Shown here: one piece after another, positions 52,700 to 62,057 of the stretch
How the letters are laid out: the number at the start of each line of letters is the position of its first letter
Position numbering within the stretch: position 1 is the stretch's first letter
Origin: Arthrobacter mangrovi
GTDB lineage: Bacteria > Actinomycetota > Actinomycetes > Actinomycetales > Micrococcaceae
Assembly (NCBI RefSeq): GCF_026011795.1
Contig: NZ_BRVS01000008.1
Span: forward strand, 1-64,000
Reading direction: 5' to 3'
DNA length: 64,000 bases
Translations under genes and position numbers: made by a program
Notes under the pieces: model-generated
The model's input: the letters and a program-made list of their open reading frames with translations, nothing else
Database searches by the model: none
Told to the model about the DNA's origin: nothing

Positions 52700-54610
52700 T
52701 CAGGCTTCGGCGGCCCGCGCCTCCTGGGCTGCTGGCTGCGGGGCAGGTATGGCCGGGGCCGGACTCCCCGCAGTGGAGGGCTTCGCATCGAGCTGGCGGT
52801 TGAGCGTGATCGCCGCGTCAATCAGTGCCAGATGTGTGAAGGCCTGCGGGAAGTTGCCGATCTGTTCGCCGGTGAGCGCGATTTCCTCCGAATACAGCCC
52901 GAGATGGTTGGCGTACGTCAGCATCTTTTCGAACGTGACGCGCGCCTTGTCGAGCTGGCCGGCCCTGGCCAGCGAGTCGACATAGGCGAAGGTACACAGG
53001 GAGAACGTGCCCTCGGAGCCGCGGAGGCCGTCGGGCGAAGCTTCGGGATCGTACCGGTAGACCAGGCTGTCGCTCACCAGCTCGCCGTCCATCGCCTGCA
53101 AGGTGGAGAGCCACATCGGGTCCGTCGGGGTGATGAATCCGACCGCGCTCATCCGCAGCAGCGACGCATCCAGGACATCGGTGCCATAGTGCTGCCGGAA
53201 TGCCTTGCGGGCCGGGCTCCATCCCCGCTCCATGATCTGGTTGTAGATGGCGTCCCGTTCGGCACGCCAGCGGTCCAGAGGGGCAGGACGTCCGTGGCTT
53301 GTGGCGAGGCGGATGCCCCGATCCAACGCCACCCAGTTCATCAGCCTGCCGTAGGTGAAGTCCTGCCGGCCTCCCCGGGTCTCCCAGATGCCCTCCTCGG
53401 GCTGGTCCCATTCCGCGCTGACCCAGTCCAGCAGGGCGCACATCTTCAGCCATCCTTGATGCCCCATGACGAGCCCGTGCTGGTCGGCAAAGTAGATGCT
53501 GTCGATGGCTTCTCCGTAGATGTCGAGCTGCAGTTGCCCGGCCGCTCCGTTGCCGATGCGGACGGGGCTCGATCCCTTGTAGCCCTCCCAATGCTCGATG
53601 ACTTCCTCCGCGAGGTCGCTGGAGCCGTCGACCCGGTACATGATGTTCAGCGGCCCGCTGCCGCTGCCGGCTTCCTGTTCCTCGACCCGGTCCTTCAGCC
53701 AGCGGCCCAGCGCGGCGGCTTCCTCCGTGTATCCGAGGCCGAGCAGGGAGTAGACCGAGAAGGAAGCATCGCGCACCCAGGTGTAGCGGTAGTCCCAGTT
53801 CCGTTCCCCGCCGATCTGCTCGGGAAGCCCCGCGGTGGGGGCCGCCACCAGGCCGCCGCTCGGGGCGTAGGTCATCAGCTTGAGCGTGATCGCGGAGCGG
53901 TTGATTGTCTCGCGCCAGCGGCCCGAGTACGTCGAGAGCCCAAGCCAGTGCTTCCAGAAGGCCACGGTTTCGTCGAACAGATGCAGCACCTCGGACACCC
54001 GTACCTGCCGGATCGGACCTGCCGTACCCGTCTCGAGGACCAGGCCGCGGGTCTGGCCGGCCCCCAGGCTGAGCTCCGCGTGCACGTCGCCGTTCCCGTC
54101 CGCACGTGCCTGCGCGAGGCGCTCGTCCTCCGGCTCGCGGACGACGTGCATGGTCATCGACGTCCGGGGGCCTTCGAAAACCGCGCCGTCCGCGGTCAGG
54201 TGCGTCGTATGCTGCTCGCGGGCGTAGTCGAAACGAGGCGCGACGTCGATGGCGAAGCCCATCTCCCCCCGGACGCAACGGACCATCCGGATCAGCCGGT
54301 GCCTGTCCGAGGCGACGGCGCCGGTTACGGGCATGAAATCAATCAGCTCACCGACGCCTGCTTCGCTCATGAAGCGCGTGACCAGGACCGCCGTATCGGG
54401 AAAGTACAGTTGCTTGCTCGCAAAAACCTCCGCCGTGGGACGCGTCCGAAGATGGCCTCCGTGCCCGTGGTCGAGCAGCGCCCCGAAGATGCTCGGGGAG
54501 TCGAACCGCGGCGCACAGAACCAGTCGATGGATCCGTCCGTGGTCACGAGTGCCGAGGTCTGGAGGTCTCCGATGAGGCCATGGTCAGAGATGAGCGGGT
54601 AGCCAGTCAT
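52700..54610 (-). CDS. GH15 glucoamylase/trehalase-type protein
   Basis: Cytoplasmic GH15 inverting hydrolase; in actinobacteria this group includes trehalases and glucan hydrolases. The product has 636 residues from ATG 54610 with AAAGGA 6 bases upstream. The N-terminal beta-sandwich (1-220) begins YPLISDHGLIGDLQTSALVT. The (alpha/alpha)6 barrel shows ERNWDYRYTWVRDASFSVYS, GIWETRGGRQDFTYGRLMNW with the proposed acid Glu, and EEIALTGEQIGNFPQAFTHL with the proposed base Glu. The Ala/Pro-rich last 30 residues are probably disordered. Glucoamylase and trehalase cannot be separated by eye. Confidence 0.88.
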   Translation of the reverse strand: MTGYPLISDHGLIGDLQTSALVTTDGSIDWFCAPRFDSPSIFGALLDHGHGGHLRTRPTAEVFASKQLYFPDTAVLVTRFMSEAGVGELIDFMPVTGAVASDRHRLIRMVRCVRGEMGFAIDVAPRFDYAREQHTTHLTADGAVFEGPRTSMTMHVVREPEDERLAQARADGNGDVHAELSLGAGQTRGLVLETGTAGPIRQVRVSEVLHLFDETVAFWKHWLGLSTYSGRWRETINRSAITLKLMTYAPSGGLVAAPTAGLPEQIGGERNWDYRYTWVRDASFSVYSLLGLGYTEEAAALGRWLKDRVEEQEAGSGSGPLNIMYRVDGSSDLAEEVIEHWEGYKGSSPVRIGNGAAGQLQLDIYGEAIDSIYFADQHGLVMGHQGWLKMCALLDWVSAEWDQPEEGIWETRGGRQDFTYGRLMNWVALDRGIRLATSHGRPAPLDRWRAERDAIYNQIMERGWSPARKAFRQHYGTDVLDASLLRMSAVGFITPTDPMWLSTLQAMDGELVSDSLVYRYDPEASPDGLRGSEGTFSLCTFAYVDSLARAGQLDKARVTFEKMLTYANHLGLYSEEIALTGEQIGNFPQAFTHLALIDAAITLNRQLDAKPSTAGSPAPAIPAPQPAAQEARAAEA

Positions 54611-54697
54611 CGGGGTCCTTTCGCTGCGCCTGGACGGCACCTGCCATCGGACGGCAGGATTCGCACCCTCAGTATCGGGCCGCCCCGGCGGCGGCGA

Positions 54698-54716
54698 ATC
54701 ACCCGCAGCGGGTGAT
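54698..54716. promoter_or_regulatory. 19-bp palindrome between divergent GH15 and MFS genes
   Basis: Perfect 9-base arms ATCACCCGC and GCGGGTGAT flank a single A, in the 188-base gap between two divergent genes. The length and symmetry are typical of TetR/MarR/GntR-class operators and could control both genes. A possible -10 GATACT for the GH15 gene lies at 54671-54676. No regulator gene is adjacent. Confidence 0.5.
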
Positions 54717-54798
54717 GTCACGCGCCCGCGGCTGCGGGCACACTCAAGGTGCAGCGCCGTGTGGGCGACGTACCAGTTCCGCGGAAGGCGGGTGCCGT

Positions 54799-56214
54799 AT
54801 GAGCGGGAGCAGTGTTTCGCAACGCCCGTCGAGCGCCCTGCGCAAGGTGCTGGTTCCGCTTGCCCTGGCCCAGTTCATCTGCAGCTTCGCCGGCTCCAAC
54901 ATGAACGTCATGATCAATGACATGAGCGAGGACCTCGACACGACCGTGCAGGGCATCCAGACGGCCATCACGATCTTCCTGCTCGTCATGGCCGCGCTGA
55001 TGATTCCCGGGGGGAAGCTGACCGACCGTTACGGACGGAAGCGCTGCCTGCTGGTCGGCCTCGCGGTCTACGGGGTCGGGGCCTTGATCAGCGCTGTCGC
55101 CCCGGGGCTGGGCATCCTGATCCTCGGCAACTCGATCCTCGAGGGAATCGGTACCGCGCTCCTGATCCCGCCGGTGTACATCCTCACCACCCTGCTCTTC
55201 ACCAACACCGCCTCGCGTGCACGGGCGTTCGGAGCGATCAGCGCGATGGGAGGCGTGGGCGCTGCTGCCGGCCCGCTGATCGGCGGCCTCATCACCTCCG
55301 CGATCAGCTGGCGGGCAGCCTTCGTCTTCCAGGCGCTGATCATTGTCCTGATCATCCTCCTGAGCCGCCACATCGAAGACCCCTTGCCGCCGGACCCGAC
55401 GAGCATCTTCGACAAGGGCGGCGCGGTCCTATCGGCCGTTGGCCTCATCCTCGTGGTCATGGGCATCCTGGCCGCGGACAACAGCACGTGGCTGATGGTT
55501 TCCCTGCTCGTCGCCGGCGCCCTCGTGCTGCTGTGGTTCTTCCTCTCGATCCGTGCCAAGGAGCGTGCCGGGAAGGAGCCGCTGCTCTCGACGAGCCTGT
55601 TCCGCAACCGCACCTCCAACCTCGGGCTCGTCACCCAGAACATCCAGTGGCTGGTGCTGATGGGGACGTCGTTCACGGTTGCCGCCTACCTGCAGGTGGT
55701 GCGCGGCTACAACGCCATCGAGACCGGCGTGATCTTCACGGCGGCAACGGCAGGACTGCTGCTGTCCTCGTTCGGAGCCGAACGCTTCGCGAAGCGGCGG
55801 GCGCAGCGGACCCTGGTCATCCTGGGCTTCGCGTTCACGGCGGGCGGCATTGCGCTCCTGCTTGCCATGGTGGGCGACTCGTCGACCCCCTGGGCGCTGG
55901 CGCCGGGCCTTTTCCTGATCGGGTTCGGAATCGGGGTCATGCTGACCCCATCGGTCAACATCGTCCAGTCCAGTTTCAGCGAAGAGCAGCAGGGCGAAAT
56001 ATCGGGCCTGTCCCGCAGCGTGTCCAACCTCGGGTCCTCACTGGGCACAGCGATTGCCGGGACCATCCTCGTTGCGGGCCTCAGCCACGGCGGATACGCC
56101 GCCGCCATGGCCGCGCTGGCGGTCGCCGGGATCATCGGACTCATCGTTTCCCTGTTCCTCCCCCGCGGCAAGACGCCGGTAACCTCGGCGGCGGACCAGC
56201 CCCGGTCCGCCTGA
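54799..56214 (+). CDS. MFS transporter of the DHA2 (14-helix) drug-export type
   Basis: The product has 471 residues from ATG 54799 (MSGSSVSQRP), with GGAAGG upstream. It is proton-driven and most DHA2 members export drugs or dyes. Motif A GGKLTDRYGRKR is at residues 71-82 and motif C-like glycines follow in GAAAGPLIGGLITS. About 14 hydrophobic segments can be counted. The usual N-terminal Asp-rich signature of helix 1 is LALAQFICSFAGSNMNVMIN. The substrate is unknown. It diverges from the GH15 gene and ends at a terminator shared with rplA. Confidence 0.87.
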   Translation: MSGSSVSQRPSSALRKVLVPLALAQFICSFAGSNMNVMINDMSEDLDTTVQGIQTAITIFLLVMAALMIPGGKLTDRYGRKRCLLVGLAVYGVGALISAVAPGLGILILGNSILEGIGTALLIPPVYILTTLLFTNTASRARAFGAISAMGGVGAAAGPLIGGLITSAISWRAAFVFQALIIVLIILLSRHIEDPLPPDPTSIFDKGGAVLSAVGLILVVMGILAADNSTWLMVSLLVAGALVLLWFFLSIRAKERAGKEPLLSTSLFRNRTSNLGLVTQNIQWLVLMGTSFTVAAYLQVVRGYNAIETGVIFTAATAGLLLSSFGAERFAKRRAQRTLVILGFAFTAGGIALLLAMVGDSSTPWALAPGLFLIGFGIGVMLTPSVNIVQSSFSEEQQGEISGLSRSVSNLGSSLGTAIAGTILVAGLSHGGYAAAMAALAVAGIIGLIVSLFLPRGKTPVTSAADQPRSA

Positions 56215-56309
56215 GATCCGTACGCGGCCGGCGGACCCGCTCCCTCGCGCGGCCGGCAGCACTGTCCCTACGTGCCGGCCCTGCAGGCAGCTTCCGCCCC
56301 GACACGCAG

Positions 56310-56347
56310 AAAGGCACCCGCAGCCTGAAATGGCTGCGGGTGCCTTT
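56310..56347. terminator. bidirectional terminator between the MFS gene and rplA
   Basis: A perfect 16-base-pair inverted repeat (arms 56310-56325 and 56332-56347, 6-base loop) with AAA/TTT at its base lies between converging genes. It starts 16 bases after the rplA stop and ends the secE-nusG-rplKA unit. Confidence 0.85.
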
Positions 56348-56363
56348 GTGCGGCAGTGCTGCG

Positions 56364-57071
56364 TTACGCCGCGGTGACGACCTTGGTCACGTTCGGGTCG
56401 ACGGAGATGCCGGGGCCGAAGGTGGTGGACACCGTGGCCTTCGAGATGTAGCGGCCCTTGGAAGCGGACGGCTTCAGGCGAAGCACCTCTTCCAGAGCAG
56501 CGGCGTAGTTCTCGGCCAGCTTCTCGGCGTCGAAGGACACCTTGCCGATGATGAAGTGCAGGTTGGCGTGCTTGTCGACGCGGAAGTCGATCTTGCCGCC
56601 CTTGATGTCATTGACAGCCTTCGCCACGTCCGGGGTGACCGTTCCGGTCTTCGGGTTCGGCATCAGGTTACGCGGGCCGAGGACCTTGCCCAGCCGGCCG
56701 ACCTTGCCCATCAGTTCCGGGGTCGCGACCGCGGCGTCGAAGTCGGTCCAGCCGCCCTGGATCCGCTCAATCAGGTCATCCGAACCCACGAAGTCGGCGC
56801 CCGCGGCGATGGCTGCTTCAGCCTTGTCGCCGGTGGCGAAGACCAGCACGCGGGCGGTCTTGCCGGTGCCGTGCGGGAGGTTGACCGTGCCGCGGACCAT
56901 CTGGTCGGCCTTGCGCGGGTCAACGCTCAGGCGGAATGCGACCTCAACGGTGGCATCGAACTTGGAAGGGTTGGATTCCTTCGCCAGGGTGATCGCCTCG
57001 AGCGGGGCGTACTGCTTGCCCGCCTCGATCTTGGCTACAGCTGCCTCATATGCTTTGCTGCGCTTTGCCAT
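56364..57071 (-). CDS. rplA: 50S ribosomal protein L1
   Basis: L1 forms the mobile stalk that guides deacylated tRNA out of the E site, and in E. coli it represses the L11 operon. The product has 235 residues from ATG 57071; GGAG is 9 bases upstream. The core is [20 protein letters not shown] and [20 protein letters not shown] (the L1 signature), ending NVTKVVTAA. An intergenic stem lies between rplK and rplA. Confidence 0.98.
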   Translation of the reverse strand: MAKRSKAYEAAVAKIEAGKQYAPLEAITLAKESNPSKFDATVEVAFRLSVDPRKADQMVRGTVNLPHGTGKTARVLVFATGDKAEAAIAAGADFVGSDDLIERIQGGWTDFDAAVATPELMGKVGRLGKVLGPRNLMPNPKTGTVTPDVAKAVNDIKGGKIDFRVDKHANLHFIIGKVSFDAEKLAENYAAALEEVLRLKPSASKGRYISKATVSTTFGPGISVDPNVTKVVTAA

Positions 57072-57125
57072 CTGCTTTTTCTCCTTATGCAGTTGTGGTC
57101 TGCGGACCGCGCCCGGCCCTGCCAC

Positions 57126-57169
57126 AACGACGGCGACCCGCGGGTCATGCGGAAGGTTCCGCCGTCGTT
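57126..57169 (-). promoter_or_regulatory. stem-loop between rplK and rplA
   Basis: Perfect 10-base arms AACGACGGCG and CGCCGTCGTT enclose 24 bases with a further ACCCGCGGGT palindrome. It begins 30 bases past the rplK stop and ends 54 bases before rplA. It could set the L11:L1 ratio by RNA processing or bind a ribosomal protein. There is no U-run, so it is not an ordinary terminator. Confidence 0.4.
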
Positions 57170-57198
57170 CTTTGTATTGTCTTGTTACCGCCGGGGAC

Positions 57199-57630
57199 TT
57201 AGCCCTCTACGGTGATGCCCATCGAGCGGGCGGTGCCGGCGATGATCTTGGCCGCGGCCTGGATATCGTTGGCGTTCAGGTCTTCCATCTTCGAGGAAGC
57301 GATTTCCTCGACCTGGGCCTGGGTCAGCTTCGCGACCTTGACGGTGTGCGGAGTGGCGGAGCCCTTCTGCACGCCTGCAGCCTTCTTGATCAGCTCGGCG
57401 GCCGGCGGGGTCTTCGTGATGAAGGTGAAAGAGCGGTCTTCGTAGACCGTGATTTCAACGGGGATCACGTTGCCGCGCTGGGATTCCGTGGCGGCGTTGT
57501 ACGCCTTGCAGAACTCCATGATGTTCACACCGTGCTGGCCAAGTGCAGGACCGATCGGCGGGGCCGGGTTGGCGGCGCCTGCCTGGATCTGCAGCTTGAT
57601 GAGGCCGGTGACCTTTTTCTTGGGGGCCAT
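57199..57630 (-). CDS. rplK: 50S ribosomal protein L11
   Basis: L11 forms the GTPase-associated centre with 23S rRNA and is the site of thiostrepton action and of RelA activation. The product has 143 residues. The N-terminal domain is [20 protein letters not shown], with the conserved Pro-rich flexible part ([20 protein letters not shown]); the C-terminal RNA-binding domain ends [16 protein letters not shown]. Nothing in the Pro region suggests resistance. A weak inverted repeat (CGCGCAGG and CCTGCGCG at 57711-57744) separates it from nusG. Confidence 0.98.
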
Positions 57631-57756
57631 ATCGGGTCCTTCTCTTCTTTGCGTACCGGAGGCACAGGAGCGTGCCGGCGGTGGTTGGCCACCCTGGCGA
57701 GGCGGCCGGCCGCGCAGGACGGGTAAAGCGGGCCGGCCTGCGCGAAGTTTTCGGGA

Positions 57757-58611
57757 TTAGTGGATCTTGGTGACCTGGTTGAACGAGAGCGTCACCGGAG
57801 TTTCGCGCTCGAAGATGGTCACCAGCACCACCAGCTGCTGGGACTCCGGCTTGATCTCGGAGATCGTGGCCGGGAGGGTCTCGAACGGGCCGTCGTTGAC
57901 GGTGACCGACTCGCCGACCTCGAAGTCCACGGCGATCGGCGCAGCGGCTTGGGCTGCCTTGGCCGGCTTGCCGGCCTCCGGCTTGGCCGCGGTCACGGTG
58001 TGCTCGAGCATGGAGAACACTTCGTTCAGGCTCAGCGGCACCGGATTGTGGGCGTTGCCGACGAAGCCGGTGACACCCGGGGTGTGGCGGACGGCGCCCC
58101 AGGAGGCGTCAGTCAGGTCCATGCGGACGAGGACGTAGCCGGGGATGCGCACGCGGTTGACGATCTTCCGCGTGGTGTTCTTGATCTCCACGACCTCTTC
58201 CATGGGGACCTGGATCTCGAAGATGTAGTCCTCCATGTTCAGGGTCTGGATACGGGTCTCCAGGTTGACCTTCACACGGTTTTCGTAGCCGGCGTAGGAG
58301 TGGATGACGTACCAGTCGCCGGGCTGCCGGCGAAGCTTGGCACGGAAGGCTTCGACCGGGTCTTCCTCCGGCTCGGTTTCCTCGGCGGCAGGCTCCTCGC
58401 CCTCGCCGGCTTCTTCCGCGGCGGCCTCGGCGTCATCGCCGGCCTCTTCGGCGACGGGCTCCTCGCCCTCGCTGGCTTCGTCGGCGTCGGCAAGGTCCTC
58501 GGCAACGTCGAAAGCCGGCGCCTCATCGGCGCCGGTCACTGCGGCCTGATCCGGTGTCTCCAGATCAGCGGTTTCCTCGGTGTTCTGCGACTCGAGTTCC
58601 TGCTCGGACAC
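57757..58611 (-). CDS. nusG: transcription elongation factor NusG with acidic N-terminal extension
   Basis: NusG binds RNA polymerase through its NGN domain and S10 or Rho through its KOW domain. The product has 284 residues against 181 in E. coli. Residues 1-90 are almost all Glu, Ala and Asp with few other types, then the NGN domain starts at about residue 98 ([20 protein letters not shown]). An Ala/Lys-rich linker near 207-225 leads to the KOW domain ([20 protein letters not shown]). The acidic head is a known trait of actinobacterial NusG. It follows secE by 110 bases. Confidence 0.97.
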   Translation of the reverse strand: MSEQELESQNTEETADLETPDQAAVTGADEAPAFDVAEDLADADEASEGEEPVAEEAGDDAEAAAEEAGEGEEPAAEETEPEEDPVEAFRAKLRRQPGDWYVIHSYAGYENRVKVNLETRIQTLNMEDYIFEIQVPMEEVVEIKNTTRKIVNRVRIPGYVLVRMDLTDASWGAVRHTPGVTGFVGNAHNPVPLSLNEVFSMLEHTVTAAKPEAGKPAKAAQAAAPIAVDFEVGESVTVNDGPFETLPATISEIKPESQQLVVLVTIFERETPVTLSFNQVTKIH

Positions 58612-58721
58612 TTAGCTTCCTGCTTTCTTCTTCAGCTCTGGTTGGTTCGCTCTGCCTGCCTGCCAGGCCCGCGCGTTGCCCGCCGTTTCCGGTACGAACG
58701 GCAGAATCCTGAGCAAGGACG

Positions 58722-58985
58722 CTACTGTTCCGGCGCTCCGTCACCGAAGATGAACATTGCGCCCTGACCGAAGACGAGATCCAAGACTGTCACGATCAGC
58801 ATCATGATGATGACGAAGCCAATCACCACGAGCGTGTAATTGAGCAGTTCCTTGCGGGTCGGCGTCACGACCTTCTTCAATTCCGCGATGACCTGGCGGA
58901 TGAAGAGGATGATTTTGCCGAAGAATCCACGCTTTTCGGGGCTCTGGCCCGACGGGCGTCTCGAGCTTCCGGCAGCCGTTTCGGT
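58722..58985 (-). CDS. secE: preprotein translocase subunit SecE
   Basis: SecE clamps SecY in the Sec translocon. I start at TTG 58985 (87 residues, beginning MTETAAGSSRRPSG) because GAGG lies 6 bases upstream and related SecE proteins also begin MTETA; a GTG five codons upstream is the alternative. The family block FIRQVIAELKKVVTPTRKEL is followed by one membrane segment, YTLVVIGFVIIMMLIVTVLD. Gene order tRNA-Trp-secE-nusG-rplK-rplA is conserved in many bacteria. Confidence 0.92.
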   Translation of the reverse strand, partial: TETAAGSSRRPSGQSPEKRGFFGKIILFIRQVIAELKKVVTPTRKELLNYTLVVIGFVIIMMLIVTVLDLVFGQGAMFIFGDGAPEQ

Positions 58986-59103
58986 CAACCTGTGCCTCAC
59001 TCATCTAGTCCGGTAGCCGGTGAGCCGGTCCGCGACCGGCAGCACCGCTGGCGTCACGCCATGACTTGCTTGAACTGCTGCTTCCCGCCGAGACGGTAAT
59101 GCG

Positions 59104-59176
59104 CAGGGCAGACAGGACTCGAACCTGCAACCTGCGGTTTTGGAGACCGCTGCGCTACCAATTGCGCCACTACCCT
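59104..59176 (-). tRNA. trnW: tRNA-Trp (anticodon CCA)
   Basis: The minus strand folds into a complete cloverleaf of 73 bases. The acceptor pairs AGGGTAG with CTGCCCT (one G-U), the D-arm is GCGC-AATTGGTA-GCGC, the anticodon stem GCGGT/ACCGC holds the loop CTCCAAA with anticodon CCA, and the T-arm is GCAGG/CCTGT with TTCGAGT. The discriminator is G. CCA is not encoded; the bases after it are GC. It sits upstream of secE, as in many actinobacteria. Confidence 0.97.
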
Positions 59177-59402
59177 TTGGGTTGATCCACGAGCACCGCC
59201 ACCTCAACAGGCGCGGCACATCATGGCGTTCTTCAACACCGGAGATCAAGTGTACGTCAGGGAAACCCTTTAGTCGAACCGACCTCGTCCTCCCCTCCAA
59301 GGGGGACTCTCCATTATGCAACATTTTTCGGCCCGGTGCCGAACCGGCGTCCTCATCCGCGCGCTCCGTGCGGGTCGTGCGTCCGGCCGCTTCCGGTCAC
59401 GC
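59177..59402. other. gene-free stretch upstream of tRNA-Trp
   Basis: Nothing codes convincingly here. It should contain the promoter of the tRNA-Trp/secE/nusG unit. The best -10 candidate on the minus strand is CATAAT (59313-59318, one mismatch), with no matching -35. Open frames that cross the tRNA are spurious. Confidence 0.4.
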
Positions 59403-59432
59403 GGGACAGGCGCGGCGGCAAAGCTTTAGACT
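59403..59432 (+). promoter_or_regulatory. possible promoter of the aspartate aminotransferase gene
   Basis: GGGACA and TAGACT are 18 bases apart, ending 40 bases before the ATG. The -35 matches consensus at its last four bases. A moderate match in a region with no better candidate. Confidence 0.4.
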
Positions 59433-59472
59433 GGCCGGGAACAGTTTTGACGCTTAATCAGACGGGAAATCC

Positions 59473-60681
59473 ATGCCTGCCAACGCGCGCATCTCACAGC
59501 GCATCGCCGCCATTGCCGAATCCGCCACCCTGGCTGTCGACGCCAAGGCCAAAGCGCTGAAGGCAGCCGGCCGCCCGGTCATTGGGTTCGGTGCCGGCGA
59601 GCCGGACTTCCCCACCCCCGACTACATCGTGGAGGCAGCGATCGATGCTGCTCGCCAGCCGAAGTTCCACCGCTACTCCCCCGCCGGCGGGCTCCCCGAA
59701 CTGAAGCAGGCCATCGCGGAGAAGACCAAGCGCGATTCCGGATACGAGGCGGAGCCCGCCCAGGTCCTCGTGACCAACGGTGGCAAGCAGGCCGTCTACG
59801 AGTCCTTCGCCACCCTCCTCGATCCGGGTGATGAGGTCCTGGTCCCGACCCCCTACTGGACCACCTATCCGGAGGCCATCCGGCTTGCCGGCGGCGTCCC
59901 GGTCGAGGTCTTTGCAGGCCCTGAACAGGGTTACCTCGTCACCGTGGACCAGCTGGAAGCAGCCCTGACCGAGCGGACCAAGATCCTGCTGTTCGTCTCG
60001 CCGTCGAACCCCACCGGCGCCGTGTATTCACCGGAACAGGTCGCCGAAATCGGAAAGTGGGCCGCTTCCAAGGACCTCTGGGTCGTCACGGACGAGATCT
60101 ACGAGCACCTGACCTACGACGGCATGCCCTTCACCTCGATCGCCACCGCCGCCCCGGAACTGGGAGACAAGGTGGTCATCCTCAACGGCGTGGCCAAGAC
60201 CTACGCGATGACCGGCTGGCGGGTCGGATGGATGATCGGGCCCAAGGACGTCATCAAGGCGGCGACGAACATGCAGTCGCACGCCACCTCCAACGTCGCC
60301 AACGTGTCGCAGATGGCGGCCCTGGCTGCGGTCTCCGGGCCGCTGACTGCCGTCGACGAGATGAAGGTCGCCTTCGACCGCCGGCGCAAGGCGATGGTCA
60401 CGGCGCTCAACGAGATCGAGGGTGTGGAGTGCCCGACGCCCAAGGGCGCGTTCTACGCCTACGCGGACGTCCGGGGCCTCCTCGGCAAGGAGATCGGCGG
60501 CATACGTCCGGCGACATCGGCCGAGCTGGCGTCGCTCATCCTGGACAAGGTCGAGGTGGCGGTGGTGCCGGGCGAGGCCTTCGGCCCCTCCGGGTATGTC
60601 CGCCTGTCCTACGCCCTCGGCGACGAGGACCTGGCCACCGGCGTCGGCCGCCTGCAGGAGTTCCTCGGCACCGCCAGATAG
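59473..60681 (+). CDS. aspC: aspartate aminotransferase, class I fold
   Basis: PLP enzyme that interconverts aspartate and 2-oxoglutarate with oxaloacetate and glutamate. The product has 402 residues of the AAT class Ib type. Lys242 in [15 protein letters not shown] is the Schiff-base lysine, Asp207 (TDEIY) pairs with the PLP nitrogen, and Asn179 is in SPSNPTG. The N-terminus [22 protein letters not shown]-type stretch (residues 27-46) is characteristic. Its position beside the secE unit recurs in actinobacteria. Aromatic-amino-acid aminotransferase activity cannot be ruled out. Confidence 0.93.
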   Translation: MPANARISQRIAAIAESATLAVDAKAKALKAAGRPVIGFGAGEPDFPTPDYIVEAAIDAARQPKFHRYSPAGGLPELKQAIAEKTKRDSGYEAEPAQVLVTNGGKQAVYESFATLLDPGDEVLVPTPYWTTYPEAIRLAGGVPVEVFAGPEQGYLVTVDQLEAALTERTKILLFVSPSNPTGAVYSPEQVAEIGKWAASKDLWVVTDEIYEHLTYDGMPFTSIATAAPELGDKVVILNGVAKTYAMTGWRVGWMIGPKDVIKAATNMQSHATSNVANVSQMAALAAVSGPLTAVDEMKVAFDRRRKAMVTALNEIEGVECPTPKGAFYAYADVRGLLGKEIGGIRPATSAELASLILDKVEVAVVPGEAFGPSGYVRLSYALGDEDLATGVGRLQEFLGTAR

Positions 60682-60686
60682 GCACC

Positions 60687-62021
60687 TCAGCGCCGGGCAA
60701 ACGGCGGCGCGTGCTCCGGCAGGGGGCCGAAGGCGATCATGCGCGCCGGTATCGCGCGCAGCGGCGGCAGGTGCCGAGCGGCGAAGACCAGCAGCCGCGG
60801 CACGCCGGCCGGACTGTCGCCGCGCTTTGCAGAAAACAGGACCTTGTGCAGCCGGCGCTGCGCCTCCTGGACCAGCACGGTGGGCACCTGCCGCCGGCGC
60901 TGGATCCTGGCAAGGTCCCGCCTTCGCACCTGGCCGCGCCGCAGCGGCGCGGCCAGGAGGCGGGCGGCCGCGACGGCGTCCTGGATCGCCAGATTGATGC
61001 CGACTCCGCCCGCCGGCGACATGGCGTGGGCTGCATCGCCGATGCAGAGCAGGCCCTCGCGGTACCAGCGGCCCAGCCGGTTCAGCCGCACGTCGAGCAC
61101 GTGGACGTCGTCCAGGGATCCGATCGCGCCCAGCCGGTCCGCGAAGTCGGGCCGCAGCTTGCGCACCCTCTCGCGGAAGCGCTCGACCCCCTCGGCCCGA
61201 ATCCGGGCGTCCTCGCCCTTGTGCGTCAAATATCCGATTTGGAAAAAGTCCTGGCGGAAGAGCGCCACCATCGCTTCGTCGGGGCCGAAGGATGGCACGA
61301 TGCTGGCGATCCCCCCGGCCTCATGCTGGAACCGGGGAAGCCGGAACCACCAGACGTCGAAAGGGACGGCAAACTCCCGCGGAGTGAGTCCGGCGAGCCG
61401 CCGCAGGCTCGAATCCCTTCCGTCGCACGCAACCACCAGTTCCGCTCGAAGTTCGGCCTCGGGCGCCGCGTCCACGGCCGCGCGGGGCTGCCCGCTGCCG
61501 GCATTCCTGTCCCGGTAGCGCACGCCGGCCACCCGGCCATCTTCGTAGACCAGCCCGGTGACTTCCGTATTCATCAACAACCGGAACGTCGGTTCGCTGG
61601 CTGCGGCCTCCGCCAGGAAATTCAGGAAGTCCCACTGCGGCAGCATCGCGACATAGTTGTACGGCGCCCGCAACCGTCCGAAGTCACCCACGGGAAGCCT
61701 GCCGCCGGCCGGCAGGGGCAGCTGGAAATTGTCGAGCCGGCTTTGCGGCAGCCGGCGAAAGTCCTCGCCCAGGCCGAGTTCGTCGAGCAGCCGGATGGTG
61801 GAGGCGTGGACCGTGTCCCCGCGGAAGTCCCGGAGGAAGTCCGCGTGCTTCTCCAGAACGGCAACTTCCAGGCCCGCGCGGGTTAATAGCAGGCCGAGCA
61901 TCATTCCGGCCGGCCCTCCCCCGGCCACGATGCAGGAGATCCTCCGGCGTGCGGCTCCGCCCCGGCGTTCCGGGTCCTGGCGCCGCTGCGGATGTTCCGT
62001 TCCCTGGGGCGTGGCTGCCAT
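60687..62021 (-). CDS. FAD-dependent monooxygenase, UbiH/PHBH type
   Basis: The product has 444 residues. After about 25 basic, Gln/Arg-rich residues comes the FAD-binding ISCIVAGGGPAGMMLGLLLT (residues 28-47), then the DG motif VVACDGRDSSLRRLAGL and the GD motif CIGDAAHAMSPAGGVGINLA. The substrate domain lies between them. It ends 6 bases after aspC, so the two converge with no visible terminator. The family includes 2-octaprenylphenol and aromatic hydroxylases; the substrate is unknown. The N-terminal end may be shorter than given. Confidence 0.85.
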   Translation of the reverse strand: MAATPQGTEHPQRRQDPERRGGAARRRISCIVAGGGPAGMMLGLLLTRAGLEVAVLEKHADFLRDFRGDTVHASTIRLLDELGLGEDFRRLPQSRLDNFQLPLPAGGRLPVGDFGRLRAPYNYVAMLPQWDFLNFLAEAAASEPTFRLLMNTEVTGLVYEDGRVAGVRYRDRNAGSGQPRAAVDAAPEAELRAELVVACDGRDSSLRRLAGLTPREFAVPFDVWWFRLPRFQHEAGGIASIVPSFGPDEAMVALFRQDFFQIGYLTHKGEDARIRAEGVERFRERVRKLRPDFADRLGAIGSLDDVHVLDVRLNRLGRWYREGLLCIGDAAHAMSPAGGVGINLAIQDAVAAARLLAAPLRRGQVRRRDLARIQRRRQVPTVLVQEAQRRLHKVLFSAKRGDSPAGVPRLLVFAARHLPPLRAIPARMIAFGPLPEHAPPFARR

Positions 62022-62057
62022 GCTCCAGTGTAGATCCGCCGGCGGGCGCCGGTGGAT

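Noticed and set aside
59001-59324. 107-codon minus-strand frame across tRNA-Trp
   Set aside because: The tRNA is complete and overlaps it; the frame has no ribosome-binding site or domain.
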